Shown here one piece after another: positions 47,340 through 58,090 of a stretch of DNA of 64,000 nt. The stretch is from Lytechinus variegatus (taxonomy: Eukaryota; Echinodermata; Echinoidea; Temnopleuroida; Toxopneustidae), in contig NC_054741.1 of assembly GCF_018143015.1 (NCBI RefSeq), positions 40,948,510-41,012,509 of the forward strand, written 5' to 3'. The position numbers were made by a program, and so were the translations under genes. Position 1 is the first letter of the stretch. Each line of letters begins with the position of its first letter. Under the pieces are notes generated by a model. That model was not told where the DNA came from and ran no database searches. It was given only the letters and a program-made list of their open reading frames with translations.

Positions 47340-50141
47340 CTAAAAACGTAATTTCAAAGCAACCAGGGAAAACCGTTGTCCCACGGAACCAAAAATACCG
47401 TTGTTTCCTTTTCCTTTCATAATTTCTTGACATGGAAATAAATAACTTTCTTTCACAAATTGAACAAATTTTCCTCCTTGGTAAATTTTGGGCCAGAATG
47501 GAGCAGATTCCCACACAGGAACAATTAAGGTACCCTCTGCCCTTTCTTTCACTATTTTTCCAATTGCTCTGGCAGCTAAACGAGGTGGAGGGACCCACCA
47601 ATTGATTTCATTAGCCCAGGACTGTTTGAAAGCATCAACACCTTCTGTACTGGGGCATCCCCATCTCGAATTAAATCGACTGCATTTTGCATTGTAATCA
47701 CATGAAAATCTGTCGACCACATGTGGTCCCCATATTTGGTTCAGATATTGAAATACATCATGGCTAATGCTCCAGTCATCACTGTCTGATATTCTACTAA
47801 GACTGTCTGCCATAACATTCATTTCTCTTGGAATCCAAACCATATCTATGCCCAATCCATAAAGATCGCATGTATCATGTATCTCGATTGCTATCTCTTG
47901 CAGTTGTACATTCTTACTGCCTCTCTGAACTATGCTAGTAACGTTTTTGTTGTCTGTGTAACAACGAACATCCTGCCCTTCCAGACACGGACCGACTGAT
48001 TTCAGAGCTCTATTTAACGCTTCGATTTCTCTCCATGAGGAACTATATTTCATTTCGGAGTCTGTCCATGAACCGACCACTTCCAGGTCTGGTATTTCAC
48101 TAACATACGCCCCGAATCCAGTGCCCGACGCATCGGTGAATAAACAGCAATTACATGACTTTACTCGTGAAATTGATACACCGTTAAGCCTGTCTAAGTG
48201 TTTATACCAGAACAATAATTCTGTAACCGCTTCTCCTGTAACTAATACGGGGGCGTTCCAAGAGGCTCGGTTATTGATGCACTTAAATATTTCTTTTGAT
48301 TTCAATTGAACTATTGTACCAATTGCCGGTTGCATAGAAATTATCTGGCCTGCTACGCTGGCCAAAGTTCGAACTGGTATTATATATTTTCCTTTTTGGA
48401 TTTTTGTTAAGACATCTTCAATTGACTTTTTGCATTTTTGCATCCTTGTTTCTGTGATGTAAACATCTCCCTCGTGAAAATCCCAATACATACCTAGCCA
48501 TGTCGCTTTATTCTGGGGAAACCAATCGCACTTGGTCTCAGCTAATACAAATCCCAGCTTATTTAGATCGGCCTTGATTTGTCTGCTCATTTCGTTTGCA
48601 ACTTTCATGTCACTACAACCAGCAATCCCATCGTCTAAGAACATGACAACCTTCTTTCCTTGTGACCTCCAATAAGTAACTGGTACTCTGGTTAATTTTG
48701 TGAAGATGTAACCAGCAGTAGATATACCGAAGGGTAAAACATTAAAGACAAAGTATCTCTTCTGACCATGGAACTCCCAACAAAAACCTAAATATTTCCT
48801 ATGTTCTTCAAAAATCTCCACATGATGGTATGCTGATTTAAGATCGAATGTGAAAACGTTATCCCCTTGCTCAAAAATATCCCTAGCAACCGAGGCATCT
48901 TCATACTTAAATTTGTTCTTGTACAAATGTGGATTGACATGTCTGCAGTCTAACACTAATCTAAGTTTTCCCTTGTTTTCAGAAACGGTTAAGGGGTTAA
49001 CCACTGATGGCTTAAATTGTACTTCTGAAACACAACCTCTTTTGAACAATTTCCCGATTTCTCCCTGTACGAAATTTGAATGGTTACGTGCGGATATGTT
49101 ATTAGTGAGTTCTCTATCATCAGGCAACGTGTGTAAAGGCAATTTGTAACCGTTCTGGATCACGTCTAAAATCTCTTTGCTAGCACCGAATTCGGCCCAT
49201 GCACTAGCATTTTCTTTCAACTTTCCAACAGGAGAAACATTCTCCTCTCTCGAGTCTACCAACTCAGTATCTTGACCCTCAGCTTCTTCATACAACTTTG
49301 TATTTTTAACTTGTACAATTTCAGATATCCCTTCTATTTCTTTTTGGGATGAACTCTCAGATACTATCTTGTTATGCTCAACAAAAAACTTAGATTCACT
49401 TATCTGATCTGAACGGCTTCCTCTGATGGACGGACAATCCACCTTCCAGTGGCCTGGTTTTCCGCATGAAAAACAGATCCCGGGCTTCTTGCGTTCTTCT
49501 GGTGTCGTACGACCGAAGGGGGTATATGATGTGTAGCTAGATGTGGAGGGGCCTTGTTCTTTCTGGGAACCTGGGTGGCTCTTCCATGGCGAAGCTCGAT
49601 ATCCGCTATAAGGGAAGTAACGCCTCCTTTCTGGCTTCTTAGATTTCTTCGCTTTTCTTTCCGCCCTCGCCTCGGCTTTGAACATGCGTTTTTCATCGTC
49701 TGAGTCGTCGGCTAAAGTATTCTGCTCGTACTCATCGACAAGTTTCCATCCCAACGGCGACTTGTCGGCCATTTTGATGAGCTTTTGTCGTTTTTCTATG
49801 ATGTCTATACCTTCGACTATCTTTTCCTTAGCATCTGAAACTGCTGATGGCCTGTCCTGAGATCCCTCGAGGTAATGATTGGCTTCCACGAGTTTTCTAT
49901 GAATCTTAACGTTGACCTTGTGCTGTTCTTCATTTCCTCTCCTCTGGAATTTATAGTCGTCGGAATGCATTTCCCGAATCTTCGCGACCTGGGCGTCGTT
50001 CAGTATCTTCTGGGTTTCTCCAAATGATTGTTGAAAATTGTTAAGTCTGCTTGAAATTAAATTATCTAGTTCGGATAGAAGATTGTTCTGAGACTGACTC
50101 ATCTTGACATCAATTAACTCTGCGACTTTCGACGGATCCAT
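47340..50141 (-). CDS. Ngaro gag-like / reverse transcriptase / RNase H polyprotein
   Basis: A single 933-codon frame starting at ATG 50141. In order: coiled N-terminal gag-like region, a basic segment, a CCHC zinc knuckle (CFSCGKPGHWKVDC) near residue 220, reverse transcriptase (about 340-580, FLDDGIAG), RNase H (about 660-790), and the C-terminal block found in Ngaro and DIRS proteins (DRFSCDYNAKCSRFNS; TLIVPVWESAPFWP). It should copy the element's RNA. No break was noticed. Confidence 0.88.
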   Translation of the reverse strand: MDPSKVAELIDVKMSQSQNNLLSELDNLISSRLNNFQQSFGETQKILNDAQVAKIREMHSDDYKFQRRGNEEQHKVNVKIHRKLVEANHYLEGSQDRPSAVSDAKEKIVEGIDIIEKRQKLIKMADKSPLGWKLVDEYEQNTLADDSDDEKRMFKAEARAERKAKKSKKPERRRYFPYSGYRASPWKSHPGSQKEQGPSTSSYTSYTPFGRTTPEERKKPGICFSCGKPGHWKVDCPSIRGSRSDQISESKFFVEHNKIVSESSSQKEIEGISEIVQVKNTKLYEEAEGQDTELVDSREENVSPVGKLKENASAWAEFGASKEILDVIQNGYKLPLHTLPDDRELTNNISARNHSNFVQGEIGKLFKRGCVSEVQFKPSVVNPLTVSENKGKLRLVLDCRHVNPHLYKNKFKYEDASVARDIFEQGDNVFTFDLKSAYHHVEIFEEHRKYLGFCWEFHGQKRYFVFNVLPFGISTAGYIFTKLTRVPVTYWRSQGKKVVMFLDDGIAGCSDMKVANEMSRQIKADLNKLGFVLAETKCDWFPQNKATWLGMYWDFHEGDVYITETRMQKCKKSIEDVLTKIQKGKYIIPVRTLASVAGQIISMQPAIGTIVQLKSKEIFKCINNRASWNAPVLVTGEAVTELLFWYKHLDRLNGVSISRVKSCNCCLFTDASGTGFGAYVSEIPDLEVVGSWTDSEMKYSSSWREIEALNRALKSVGPCLEGQDVRCYTDNKNVTSIVQRGSKNVQLQEIAIEIHDTCDLYGLGIDMVWIPREMNVMADSLSRISDSDDWSISHDVFQYLNQIWGPHVVDRFSCDYNAKCSRFNSRWGCPSTEGVDAFKQSWANEINWWVPPPRLAARAIGKIVKERAEGTLIVPVWESAPFWPKIYQGGKFVQFVKESYLFPCQEIMKGKGNNGIFGSVGQRFSLVALKLRF

Positions 50142-50160
50142 GTTTATATCGGAAGCTCCA

Positions 50161-50381
50161 AAAAAGACGTGCTAGTTCTATGCTATAGAAGGCTAGAATG
50201 ATCCTCGGCGTTCTCTACGCCCAACTCAAGAATCTACTTCTTTTCATATACAAATTACCCTATACGTCACATTCAAATTACCCAACGTCGTCAAGTCCGC
50301 TACGCTTGCCTGACTTAGCATTCATACGTTGCCGTCTAAACAATATTTACCAGCTATACTCCGTAACGCTGGAAAATAAAT
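50161..50381 (-). repeat. Ngaro split direct repeat A1
   Basis: A 221-bp repeat that reads identical to 45598-45818 over its full length. It marks the right boundary of the element, after which the LINE frame resumes. Confidence 0.88.
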
Positions 50382-51185
50382 TTCTTGGAGTATGCATTGA
50401 TAACATGTTCACACTGTCTGCTCAAGTACATCAGGTTGTCCGTAATTGTAATTATCATCTCAGCAATTTGTGGAGGATTCGTAGATTTATTGATCTTAAG
50501 ACATGTCACCATGCTGTGCGAGCACTTATCCTTTCTCGGTTAGATTACTGTAATAGTTTATATACTGTTTTGTCAGCTAGAGATAGAAGAAAACTTGGGG
50601 TTATACAGAATCGTGCCGCTTGTTTAATTTTTGGCTTTGGATCCTGAACTCATACTACACCCCTACTTAAGGAACTCCACTGGTTACCTCTATTCCAACG
50701 CATTCAGTTTAAAGTCTGTTTATATGTATACAAAACTCTAAATCAATTAGCACCTGAATATCTTAATAATACCATCAAATTATACACACCCTCTCGTAAT
50801 CTTCGTTCAATCACTGACACATGCAGACTTTGCATTCCCTTGTCCAAACTCTCCTCTGCCGCAAAACGGTTTGCTGTAGCAGCTGCCAAGACTTGGAATG
50901 CTATCCCTCTTTCAATAAGAAATGTTTCCAGTGTTCTTGGCTTCAAATCATCCCTTAAGACATACCTTTTTCCTCAATAATTAATATTTTCCTTTTTATC
51001 TTGAATATTGTATAGTAATCATTGCAAATATTAAATGTTTCCTACTTTTGTACGCGCTATGGTACTTTTTGTTTTTAGCGCCTCTAAATACCCATTATTA
51101 TTATGTATCATTGATTGTTATTACTATCATTGCATAATATCGTGTAATTTTGTAATGACAACATCGTTTTTGTTACCAAAATGAA
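50382..51185 (+). mobile_element. L2/CR1-like LINE, C-terminal part and 3' end
   Basis: Continues the LINE with FLGVCIDNMFTLSAQVH, LILSRLDYCNSLY and, after one in-frame TGA at 50644, KELHWLPLFQRIQFKVCLYV..AKTWNAIPLSIRN..FKSSLKTYLF and a TAA at 50978-50980. This is the conserved end of L2/CR1-type ORF2. The untranslated tail has AGCGCCTCTAAATACCC and ATTATTATTATG, resembling L2-type 3' ends. Confidence 0.85.
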
Positions 51186-52399
51186 TTATTTTCATTTTCG
51201 GAAATACGAACCTTATTTAATTTTCGGATTAACGAACATTATTTCGTTTTCGGATTAACGAACCTTCGGAATTACGAACCTTATTTCGTTTTCGGATTAA
51301 CGAACCTTCGGAATTACGAACCTTTTTTCGTTTTCGGATTGATGAACCTTCGGAATTACGAACCTTATTTCGTTTTCGGATTAACGAACCTTCGGAATTA
51401 CAAACCTTATTTCGTTTTCGGATTGACGAACCTTCGAAATTACGAACCTTATTTCGTTTTCGGATTGACGAACCTTCGGAATTACGAACCTTCGGACTAA
51501 CCGAACCTTCGGAATTACGAAGCTTCGGAATTACGAATGTATGCGCATTTGTCTGTACCGGACATGGGCTGCTCCGGTCTTCCAAGCTTTCTTGTCACCA
51601 GTTAAACTGTAAGTGAATTTGGATTGTTACTTTTTTGTAATAGTTTTATAAGCCAAATTGTTGAGATATATTTATGAAGAAGGAAATCAAAGTTTATGGC
51701 TACATTGAAATCATTCAAATCATTAATGATTGATTCAAATTTGTAGTATTACATATGTATGCTTTCCATAAGTGGAATCAAGAGATTATAGATAACTAAA
51801 AGGTCATTTAACTTGAAGCTGCTCAGGTATATTATTGCAAACATTTTAAATAATTTATTCTTTTAAGTTCGATTATTATCCTTAATTGTCAAAGATATTA
51901 ATTGTTCTTTTACAAAATGGACGTTGCTTAGTATAAACATTTGCTTGTCATGTTACTAGAAATCAGGAGTTATATGGAAATAGCATGAGGCTGAATATTC
52001 TTGATTGTTCTTGTGATTTGAGATATTTATAGTATAAAGGTGAAGCTTAGGTCTTGTTAGGGATAGGTAGTTTTTATGCCTTGGTATTTTATTATCTGTA
52101 GATGGCGTTAACCCTGTTGATGTTGACCATGTTGACGTTGATGTCGACAGTTATAAGGACGACGCTATGATGTCCATTAAGTGAAGGCCTTTCTCAAGCA
52201 TAGAGGTGTAAACCCGATGTAAACTACAGTATTATGTTAAGTCTACACTAGTCAAGTTGAGTCAGTCAAGGCAAACGTCGAAGGACTTCGGCCATGTTAG
52301 ACGGTCAACGAGTTGATTCAAATATTCCAAAGAAGTTTGTCAGATCAGGTTCCATATTTTAAAGAAATGAAGATATAGAAATAAAAGAACTTTGGACTT

Positions 52400-53001
52400 T
52401 AAAGGTCAAGTCCACCTCAGAAAAATGTTGATTTGAATCAATAGAGAAAAATCAGACAAGCACAATGCTGAAAATTTCATCAAAATCGGATGTAAAATAG
52501 GAAAGTTACATTTCAAAGTTTCGCTTATTTTCAACAAAATAGTTATATGAACGAGCCAGTTACATCCAAATGAGAGAGTCGATGATGTCACTCACTATTT
52601 CTTTTGTTTTTTATTGTTTGAATTATACAATATTTCCATTTTTACGAAGTTGACGATTAGGACCTCCTTGCCTGAAGCACAAACTGTTAAAATAATGGAA
52701 TTCCACGTGTTCAGGGAGGAATGAAACTTCTTTTCACATGACAATGACGAGAAAATAAGAATATTTCATATTTTATATAATAAAATACAAAAGAAATAGT
52801 GAGTGAGTGATGTCATCAACTCTCTCATTTGGATGTAACTGGCTCGTTCATATAACTATTTTGTTGAAAATAAGCGAAACTTTAAAATGCCATAACTTTC
52901 TTATTTTACATCCGATTTTGATGAAATTTTCAGTGTTATGCTTGTTGAATTTTTCTCTTTTTATTCAAATCAAGTTTTTGTTGGGGTGGACTTGTCCTTC
53001 A
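52400..53001. mobile_element. MITE, AAAGGTCAAGTCCACCCC family, in putative solo LTR
   Basis: Nearly symmetrical: AAAGGTCAAGTCCACCTCAG is mirrored by GGGGTGGACTTGTCCTTC, and arms about 200 bp long share 'ccgattttgatgaaattttc' and 'gctcgttcatataactattt'. Two ORFs of 61 and 90 codons are arm translations. Confidence 0.8.
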
Positions 53002-53331
53002 AGAAGTAATAAAGTAGACTGTTTGGTTATATTTGGATATATGGATCATTTATATAATGTATTGATCAGGAATAGTTAGTGGTTGCATTAATGGATTGTA
53101 TTGCAAGGTATGGTCTCCATTGAATTTCATGATTGTTTTATATTGAACACTTTTCCATATTTTGATGTTTTGAAGTAATGTAATTGTTCCAAGGAACACT
53201 TGAACTTGAAGATTGTAATTAAATTTAATTTCCTTGAAATATTGTCTCCATTGTTACTCTGTCTGAGTTCTGTAGTTAAGAAGTTGCCACTGGACCAACA
53301 AGTCAATCACACCCTCCCCATGGCTGTGACA

Positions 53332-53535
53332 ATAGATTTAGTTTATAAAGTGTGGATATAGGGGTGACCAAGTATCACCACTGACAAGTCTTAGGTTGCA
53401 TGATCAAGGTCAGTTATTGTCAATGAACGTAGTATTGTATCATTATATGAATGGTGTTTTTTGTGAATAATTATTTTATGGTAGTTTTCAAAGTCAGCAC
53501 TGCTGCTACATTGAATCGCATGATGCAGGTGAGAC
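53332..53535 (+). mobile_element. GTCTCAC-family transposon, right part
   Basis: Resumes with ATAGA and runs through GTGGATATAGGGG to the terminal GCATGATGCAGGTGAGAC. Colinear with the 31518 copy, confirming that 41364-53331 is an insertion. Confidence 0.8.
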
Positions 53536-54347
53536 TGTCAGAGGTGCTCCACTTGTTCCTTCTCCATTCATCTCTTTTCTTTGTCTCCTTTATTTCACCC
53601 TCCCTTCCTTTCCTTTTCTTTTTTTTCCTTTCTTTATATTTTTCTTTCTTTCTCCATTTCTTTCCTTCATATTTTATAATTATTTACAGTGATTCCATTT
53701 TATTTTGTGCCACGGTCACAAAAAGTCCATGAAAATGTATGAGAGAGGAAATCATTCAAATAGCATACCAACACGCTAATCTCAGTCATGGCCAGCAAGA
53801 TAAAATCACTTTGAAAAAAAATACAGCTTTACAAATACAAGGTACATCAGTTCATGTTAAAAAGAGGAAAAAGGCAATGGTACATGTCCATAGAACAACA
53901 CTTCTTTCCTTTAATTGGTAAAATCTTGGTTTGAAATATTTTTTTGGGGGGCAAGTATTTTCCAAATACTTATAAAAAAAGGTTATGTAGCACCCTGTAC
54001 ACGATTAAGTACATTTGACATCTTAGATAAAGGATACCAAAAAAAAAAATGGCCTTCAATGCCCTTCTTTGAAAAAGATTTTGGCCTGGTGCCCTTTGTA
54101 GTGGCTTTGGTGCCCTGAAATATATGAGGTATTTCAAGGCCAAACTGGCCTTGCCCGAAAATGATGCAATTTAAGGCCTGGAAAAGGATCCATATAAAGA
54201 AGAAAAAAAAAGACTGGTTGACCTATTGTTTTTTTCTTTGTGGCAAACATACTTTTGGGGTGCTTACCCTAGTTAGCATCAACACCAACATATTTATAAA
54301 TAACGGGGGCCACTGAGTATTTTTTATAATGGAGGGTTGAGCTGAAT
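53536..54347. other. no gene recognised
   Basis: CTTTCTTT-type pyrimidine run at 53570-53670 and scattered A-rich sequence; short frames only. Confidence 0.3.
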
Positions 54348-54744
54348 CAGAGCTACCAAGTCTCACGCATTGTGCGTGAGACTCACGCATTCAGGGTCCG
54401 TCTCACGATCTCACGCATGGCACCCATTTTTCTCACGCATCGGGACCCAACAGAAAAAAGAGAGAAAAAGTAGCATTATTCGCCAGATTATACAACTGGC
54501 CGACCGCCTTCGCGTCTAGCCCGCCACGCGAGACGAATCGAGAGTGCAGTCAGCGCACAGCTAGTACGTGATACAATGAATCGCGTGCGTGCATCGCATG
54601 GTTTTGAAGTCCATATCTCATGCCATGCGCGTTGCGTGCATGCCTTTTCGCAACGAACGAGTGTAAGTACTGGCCGCGCGCGCACAGAGACGTCGAGTCA
54701 TGAAAATCTCACGCGTAACATTTTTTTTGAACTTGGCATCTCTG
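54348..54744. mobile_element. hAT-like MITE with 6-bp target duplication, copy B
   Basis: Ends CAGAGCTACCAAGTCTCACGC and AACTTGGCATCTCTG. Perfect flanking CTGAAT at 54342-54347 and 54745-54750. The interior is CpG-rich, with repeated TCTCACGCAT, as in copy A. Confidence 0.8.
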
Positions 54745-54750
54745 CTGAAT

Positions 54751-56490
54751 GTGGGAGGGAGTGAACCAGCCAAAACAAATCACAAATTTATGGACTTCGC
54801 GTTTTTGTATACGTTTGCTGAAGGGTGGACTGACGCCTCCTACCGACTCCCACTCCTCTGTACTGTTTAATCGAACGATTAAAAAGATAGAGACAAAAAG
54901 GGATACATACAAATCTTTCTTGATTTATTTATTACTTTTGTTTTTTGGTTGTGAAAAAACAGAACAGTTAAAAATGAATAAAATGAAAGAACAAAATAAA
55001 ACACTTGTGATTGTGGATGATTCAATTTCATTGGATAAAAATAATTCACTTTGTCTCATTGTGATGAATAGATATCGCTAGCATGGTTCTCTTTTGCAGG
55101 GAAAAGGGAGATAGAAAAATGAAACATTGTACGAGACATGAAAACAAATTGAATACTGGTATACAACCTTCAGGAACAAAATTATTTTATTACAACAGCG
55201 CTGCGTGGAAAAATAGACTGTAATTCGAAGAGAACTATAATTTATGAAAAGAAAATATGAAAGGCGATCTTTAGTAAAACATTAAGGCCACCGTCTTGAA
55301 GCCCCAAATCACAAAATATTTTGGACTTTTCGTTGTGCAGTATTTTATCATCATCATCGTACTTGCAAGGGAATATTCACCTTTTTGGGGGTATTCATTC
55401 TGGAAAATACAAGTATTTGATATGCTGTTATTATTTCACCCAAAACCATGAAAACGGATTATCGTCGTAATTATACACTTTGCAGATGTTCTCTATACAA
55501 GACGGTAAAGAGACCATTCATGAGTAGCGTGATAATAGGCAACGAAAAAAGCACTAGAGCAGACAGCAATGCTGTATTGATCGAACCCGACCTGTCCATA
55601 CGTGCTGATCGCACTTAAGCATTTTTGTACACAGTGCCTATTGACTTTGATGGAAAGCGAAGATTTGACAAAATAACATGACTCTTTCCTCATAAATATC
55701 TTAACTATTCTGTTGATTTGAGAAGCAAAACCTTTATTCCTAGAAAGGAAAATGCCTGATCTTTCATATTTACTAAAAATCCTGAAAACACATCAGTTTG
55801 GCTCAATTAGCTATTGATTTGGAAAACACCTATCACAAAACAAAGTACATGTAAACCTAATGCTAGTGTGCCGTAGGGTAAATGCGAGCGCAGCCAATAT
55901 TATTGGGACGTGGGCGATTGAGGGTGCGGGCAGACACCCTCGTCCTCTTCCCTCTAATACCCTCGGGTAGATGTAAGAGTGCCCTAGGGTGTTTGCGAGC
56001 ACGGGCGTGATGTTACCCACGGCCGGCACTGTACTTTGCAATGTACATGTACAAGAAGTGCAGTGCTGTGTGTGTGTGTAACACTGAGGTAAGAGTGTAA
56101 GTGGCCAATAATGCTGCAACCTTTCTTTCTTGCCTTTCTTTTGTAGATGAATTAATCAAGAACAGCGGATTTCAGTTTACCGATAATCTCTTTTGATACT
56201 TTGAAATCTTTAATTATCGTTTCTCGGTACCTCAAATATGCATGTAAATGTGAGAAGGATTGAGAAAGAGAGTGTGATGAATTTTTGTGTGAATTTATAG
56301 TCCAAAGTTGGGGGTGCGGTTAATCCACAGGTGTGGTGTATGGTCCGTTACTACGGTACTTAAGTGAGGATCATAAGTGCAGGATATTTATCATCCAAGG
56401 GTTCATGATTTTCAATATCCTCAAAATCATTGTTTGGAACTGAGTAGCTTTCATTGTTGGCATTTTCACAAACACAATTTGCAAAAGGTA
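54751..56490. other. no gene recognised
   Basis: Mixed-composition DNA with short frames only. A duplicated 'taccctcgggtagatg / ccctagggt' motif occurs near 55960-55990. No splice-bounded exon stands out. Confidence 0.3.
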
Positions 56491-56499
56491 AGGCTATCT

Positions 56500-56940
56500 T
56501 CATGGCCTAGAAGAAAGGATAGGCCTTGATCTCGTGCCCATGTTGTCCACAATTACTACACTGGACTTCAGTTCCATGCCTATGTGATTCAGGTCTGTGG
56601 TTGCCTTGTTGGGCCTTCCACAGAAAAGCATCCTGGTGGAGTACTTCGTGCCACAGAAGCATATGAAGGAAATGGATACAGCGGTGGCCATTGTGGTACA
56701 TATGACTCATTTGGAGGTAATCGGGTGCGATTGACATGGACCTGCGAAAGGATGATGGACACTCTGGTGTGGAAAATTGCCAAGGATGCAGAGGGTATTG
56801 TAGTGGCGGACATCCGTGGACCAGATAGTCGTGTCAGTGAGCATCATTTCCGTATCTCGGAACGCGATTCACTTCATTCATTATCCCTCGCTGAGTCGGA
56901 GCGGGTTCTGGAACAGTCGACTGTCGGGTAGGGTCCGTCG
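56500..56940. other. segment open in several frames, zinc-knuckle-like motif on minus strand
   Basis: Long frames run on both strands. The minus-strand frame ending at 56507 has CSNCGQHGHEI, which resembles the first three ligands of a CCHC knuckle, but the final Cys is not present. The plus-strand frame (MIQVCGCLVGPSTEKHPGG) is bounded by GATTCAG|GTCTG and TTTGGAG|GTAATC, splice-like borders. I do not recognise either product. It could be a retroelement fragment (minus) or an unrecognised exon (plus). Confidence 0.25.
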
Positions 56941-57627
56941 GAGGCAGTGGTCGTAGCTGTAGAAGAACTCTTAGTAATCGTCTGCAAGTTGGTTGATTCT
57001 TACAGACATGCATTTACACTTCATGCAAATTCAGTCTGGGCCCTTTTAATCACATATAAAGCATTTATTGTCTGAGGGAATCTTGATGGGATCATTTTGA
57101 ACAATGGGTACAATAGGCGAATCAGGATTAATTGACTGATTGGAAGGAAATAATCCATTGTGTGATCCAAAAGTAGTATTGATCTCATTCTGGCCATTAT
57201 CATTCATTCATTCATTGTCGAATGAGAACAAAATGGCGGTGATCTCTGAGTTTATATCTGGGTAAAACTTTGAGAACATCATGAAGAACAGTATTCGTGT
57301 CATAACTCGTTAAATTTTGCTGGTTTATTGAGTAGTTTAATAATAAAATAGAATCTATTAGAAGTTATTCCTTTTGACAGGTTGAATATAAAATATGGTG
57401 TTCCAGGGTGTCACATGAAGTGATTTTTTAATTATTTATTTACTGCTACTTGGGACACCACATAAAGAAATATAAACAAGGTGTGTAAAGTTAAAGAAGA
57501 TTTAATTTTTAAATCTCTTCAATCATTTATCTGTTTTAATTTTTTTCACAAAATAAACATGATATAGATGGACATGGAAATGATCACAAATAAATATAAC
57601 TTAATTTAGGCAAAATAATGTAGAATC
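56941..57627. other. no gene recognised
   Basis: AT-rich. CATTCATTCATTCATTG near 57204 is the only simple repeat. Confidence 0.3.
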
Positions 57628-57810
57628 ATTGTCTGGGTGTTGTGGCGTGTGCCTCTAATCCTAGAAATGTGGGAAAGTTACAAATTGATGCAGAAGTTTG
57701 AGGTTCAAGCCCTGGTTATGTCTTTCAGGTGGTGACGTTATAGATCGGTTGTAGACGTACATGTAAATAATCATATCTGATTGATACACGTCTGAGAAAA
57801 CTCAAATATA
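57628..57810 (+). mobile_element. SINE with 7SL-like head
   Basis: 57636-57664 matches the 5' Alu domain of 7SL RNA/B1 at 24 of 29 positions (core GTGGCGTGTGCCT..TAATCC), followed at proper distance by a B-box-like GAGGTTCAAGCCC. The tail GATCGGTTGTAGACGTACAT..TGATACACGTCTGAGAAAAC resembles tails I recall from other sea-urchin SINEs. The consensus comparison is from memory. Confidence 0.55.
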
Positions 57811-58090
57811 CAGCACACAATTGTCCGTCTCGACGTGACATGCCCCAATTTGCCTCTGGCAGTCAGTCCCTGGCCTTAACAGTTGGTTGCTCCACTTGGC
57901 CACCCGGTTGTTGGTCCTTTGGCCTCCGCAGATAATGTTGCTTTCTCCACTTGGCTGTCGGCAGACAGACCCTTGGCCTCCGCAGATCAGACTTCGACGA
58001 TTACAGACGAGATCAAGTCCTGAATATTGACATGATATGCTATTTATGTCAATATTCAGGGCTTGATCTTTGGCGACAGCTGGGCTCATA
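57811..58090. repeat. 55-bp tandem duplication and adjacent hairpin
   Basis: A ~55-bp unit containing CCTTTGGCCTCCGCAGAT / CCCTTGGCCTCCGCAGAT is duplicated at about 57890-57990. It is followed by the inverted repeat at 58010-58069. The 95-codon minus-strand frame across it has no domain. Confidence 0.5.
58010..58069. repeat. 24-bp stem, 12-nt loop hairpin
   Basis: AGATCAAGTCCTGAATATTG..ACAT pairs with ATGTCAATATTCAGGGCTTG..ATCT at 23 of 24 positions. Precursor-like dimensions, but flanking pairing is poor, so it is more likely a small palindrome than a microRNA gene. Confidence 0.7.

Larger units (their letters stand above)
45129..50381 (-). mobile_element. Ngaro-type tyrosine-recombinase retroelement (looks whole), level 5
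   Basis: A DIRS-like element of 5.25 kb on the minus strand with split direct repeats. In element orientation: A1 (50161-50381), genes, B1 (45819-45930), A2 (45598-45818), B2 (45129-45240). B1 and A2 abut, as in Ngaro/PAT elements. Parts are a gag-like zinc-knuckle region, reverse transcriptase, RNase H and a tyrosine recombinase. No methyltransferase region was recognised, which favours Ngaro. The A copies look identical and the B copies nearly so, so insertion is recent. Both main frames are long and open and I saw no break. It interrupts the LINE. Confidence 0.88.
41875..51543. mobile_element. fold-back element with inverted 42-bp repeat arrays, level 3
   Basis: The left array (41878-42262) has units GGTTCGTTAATCCGAAAACG. 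The right array (51196-51540) has the inverse, CGTTTTCGGATTAACGAACC. Flanks CACATTTGTCGGT and CGCATTTGTCTGT (41862-41874, 51544-51556) match at 11 of 13 and probably are a target duplication. The original interior includes 42263-44690. The LINE and Ngaro element are later guests. Confidence 0.65.
41364..53331. mobile_element. putative solo LTR (fossil), level 2 of nest
   Basis: Ends TGTTACA and TGTGACA form the short inverted repeat typical of LTRs. A perfect 5-bp duplication ATAGA lies at 41359-41363 and 53332-53336, within the recognisable GTCTCAC transposon. Removing later insertions leaves about 1.7 kb with no coding region, so I read it as a solo LTR. A whole LTR element is excluded because no second LTR copy is seen. 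Superfamily not determined. Confidence 0.55.

Noticed and set aside
51229-51585. 118-codon RNSEGSLIRKRNKV repeat ORF
   Set aside because: Translation of the 42-bp terminal array of the fold-back element.
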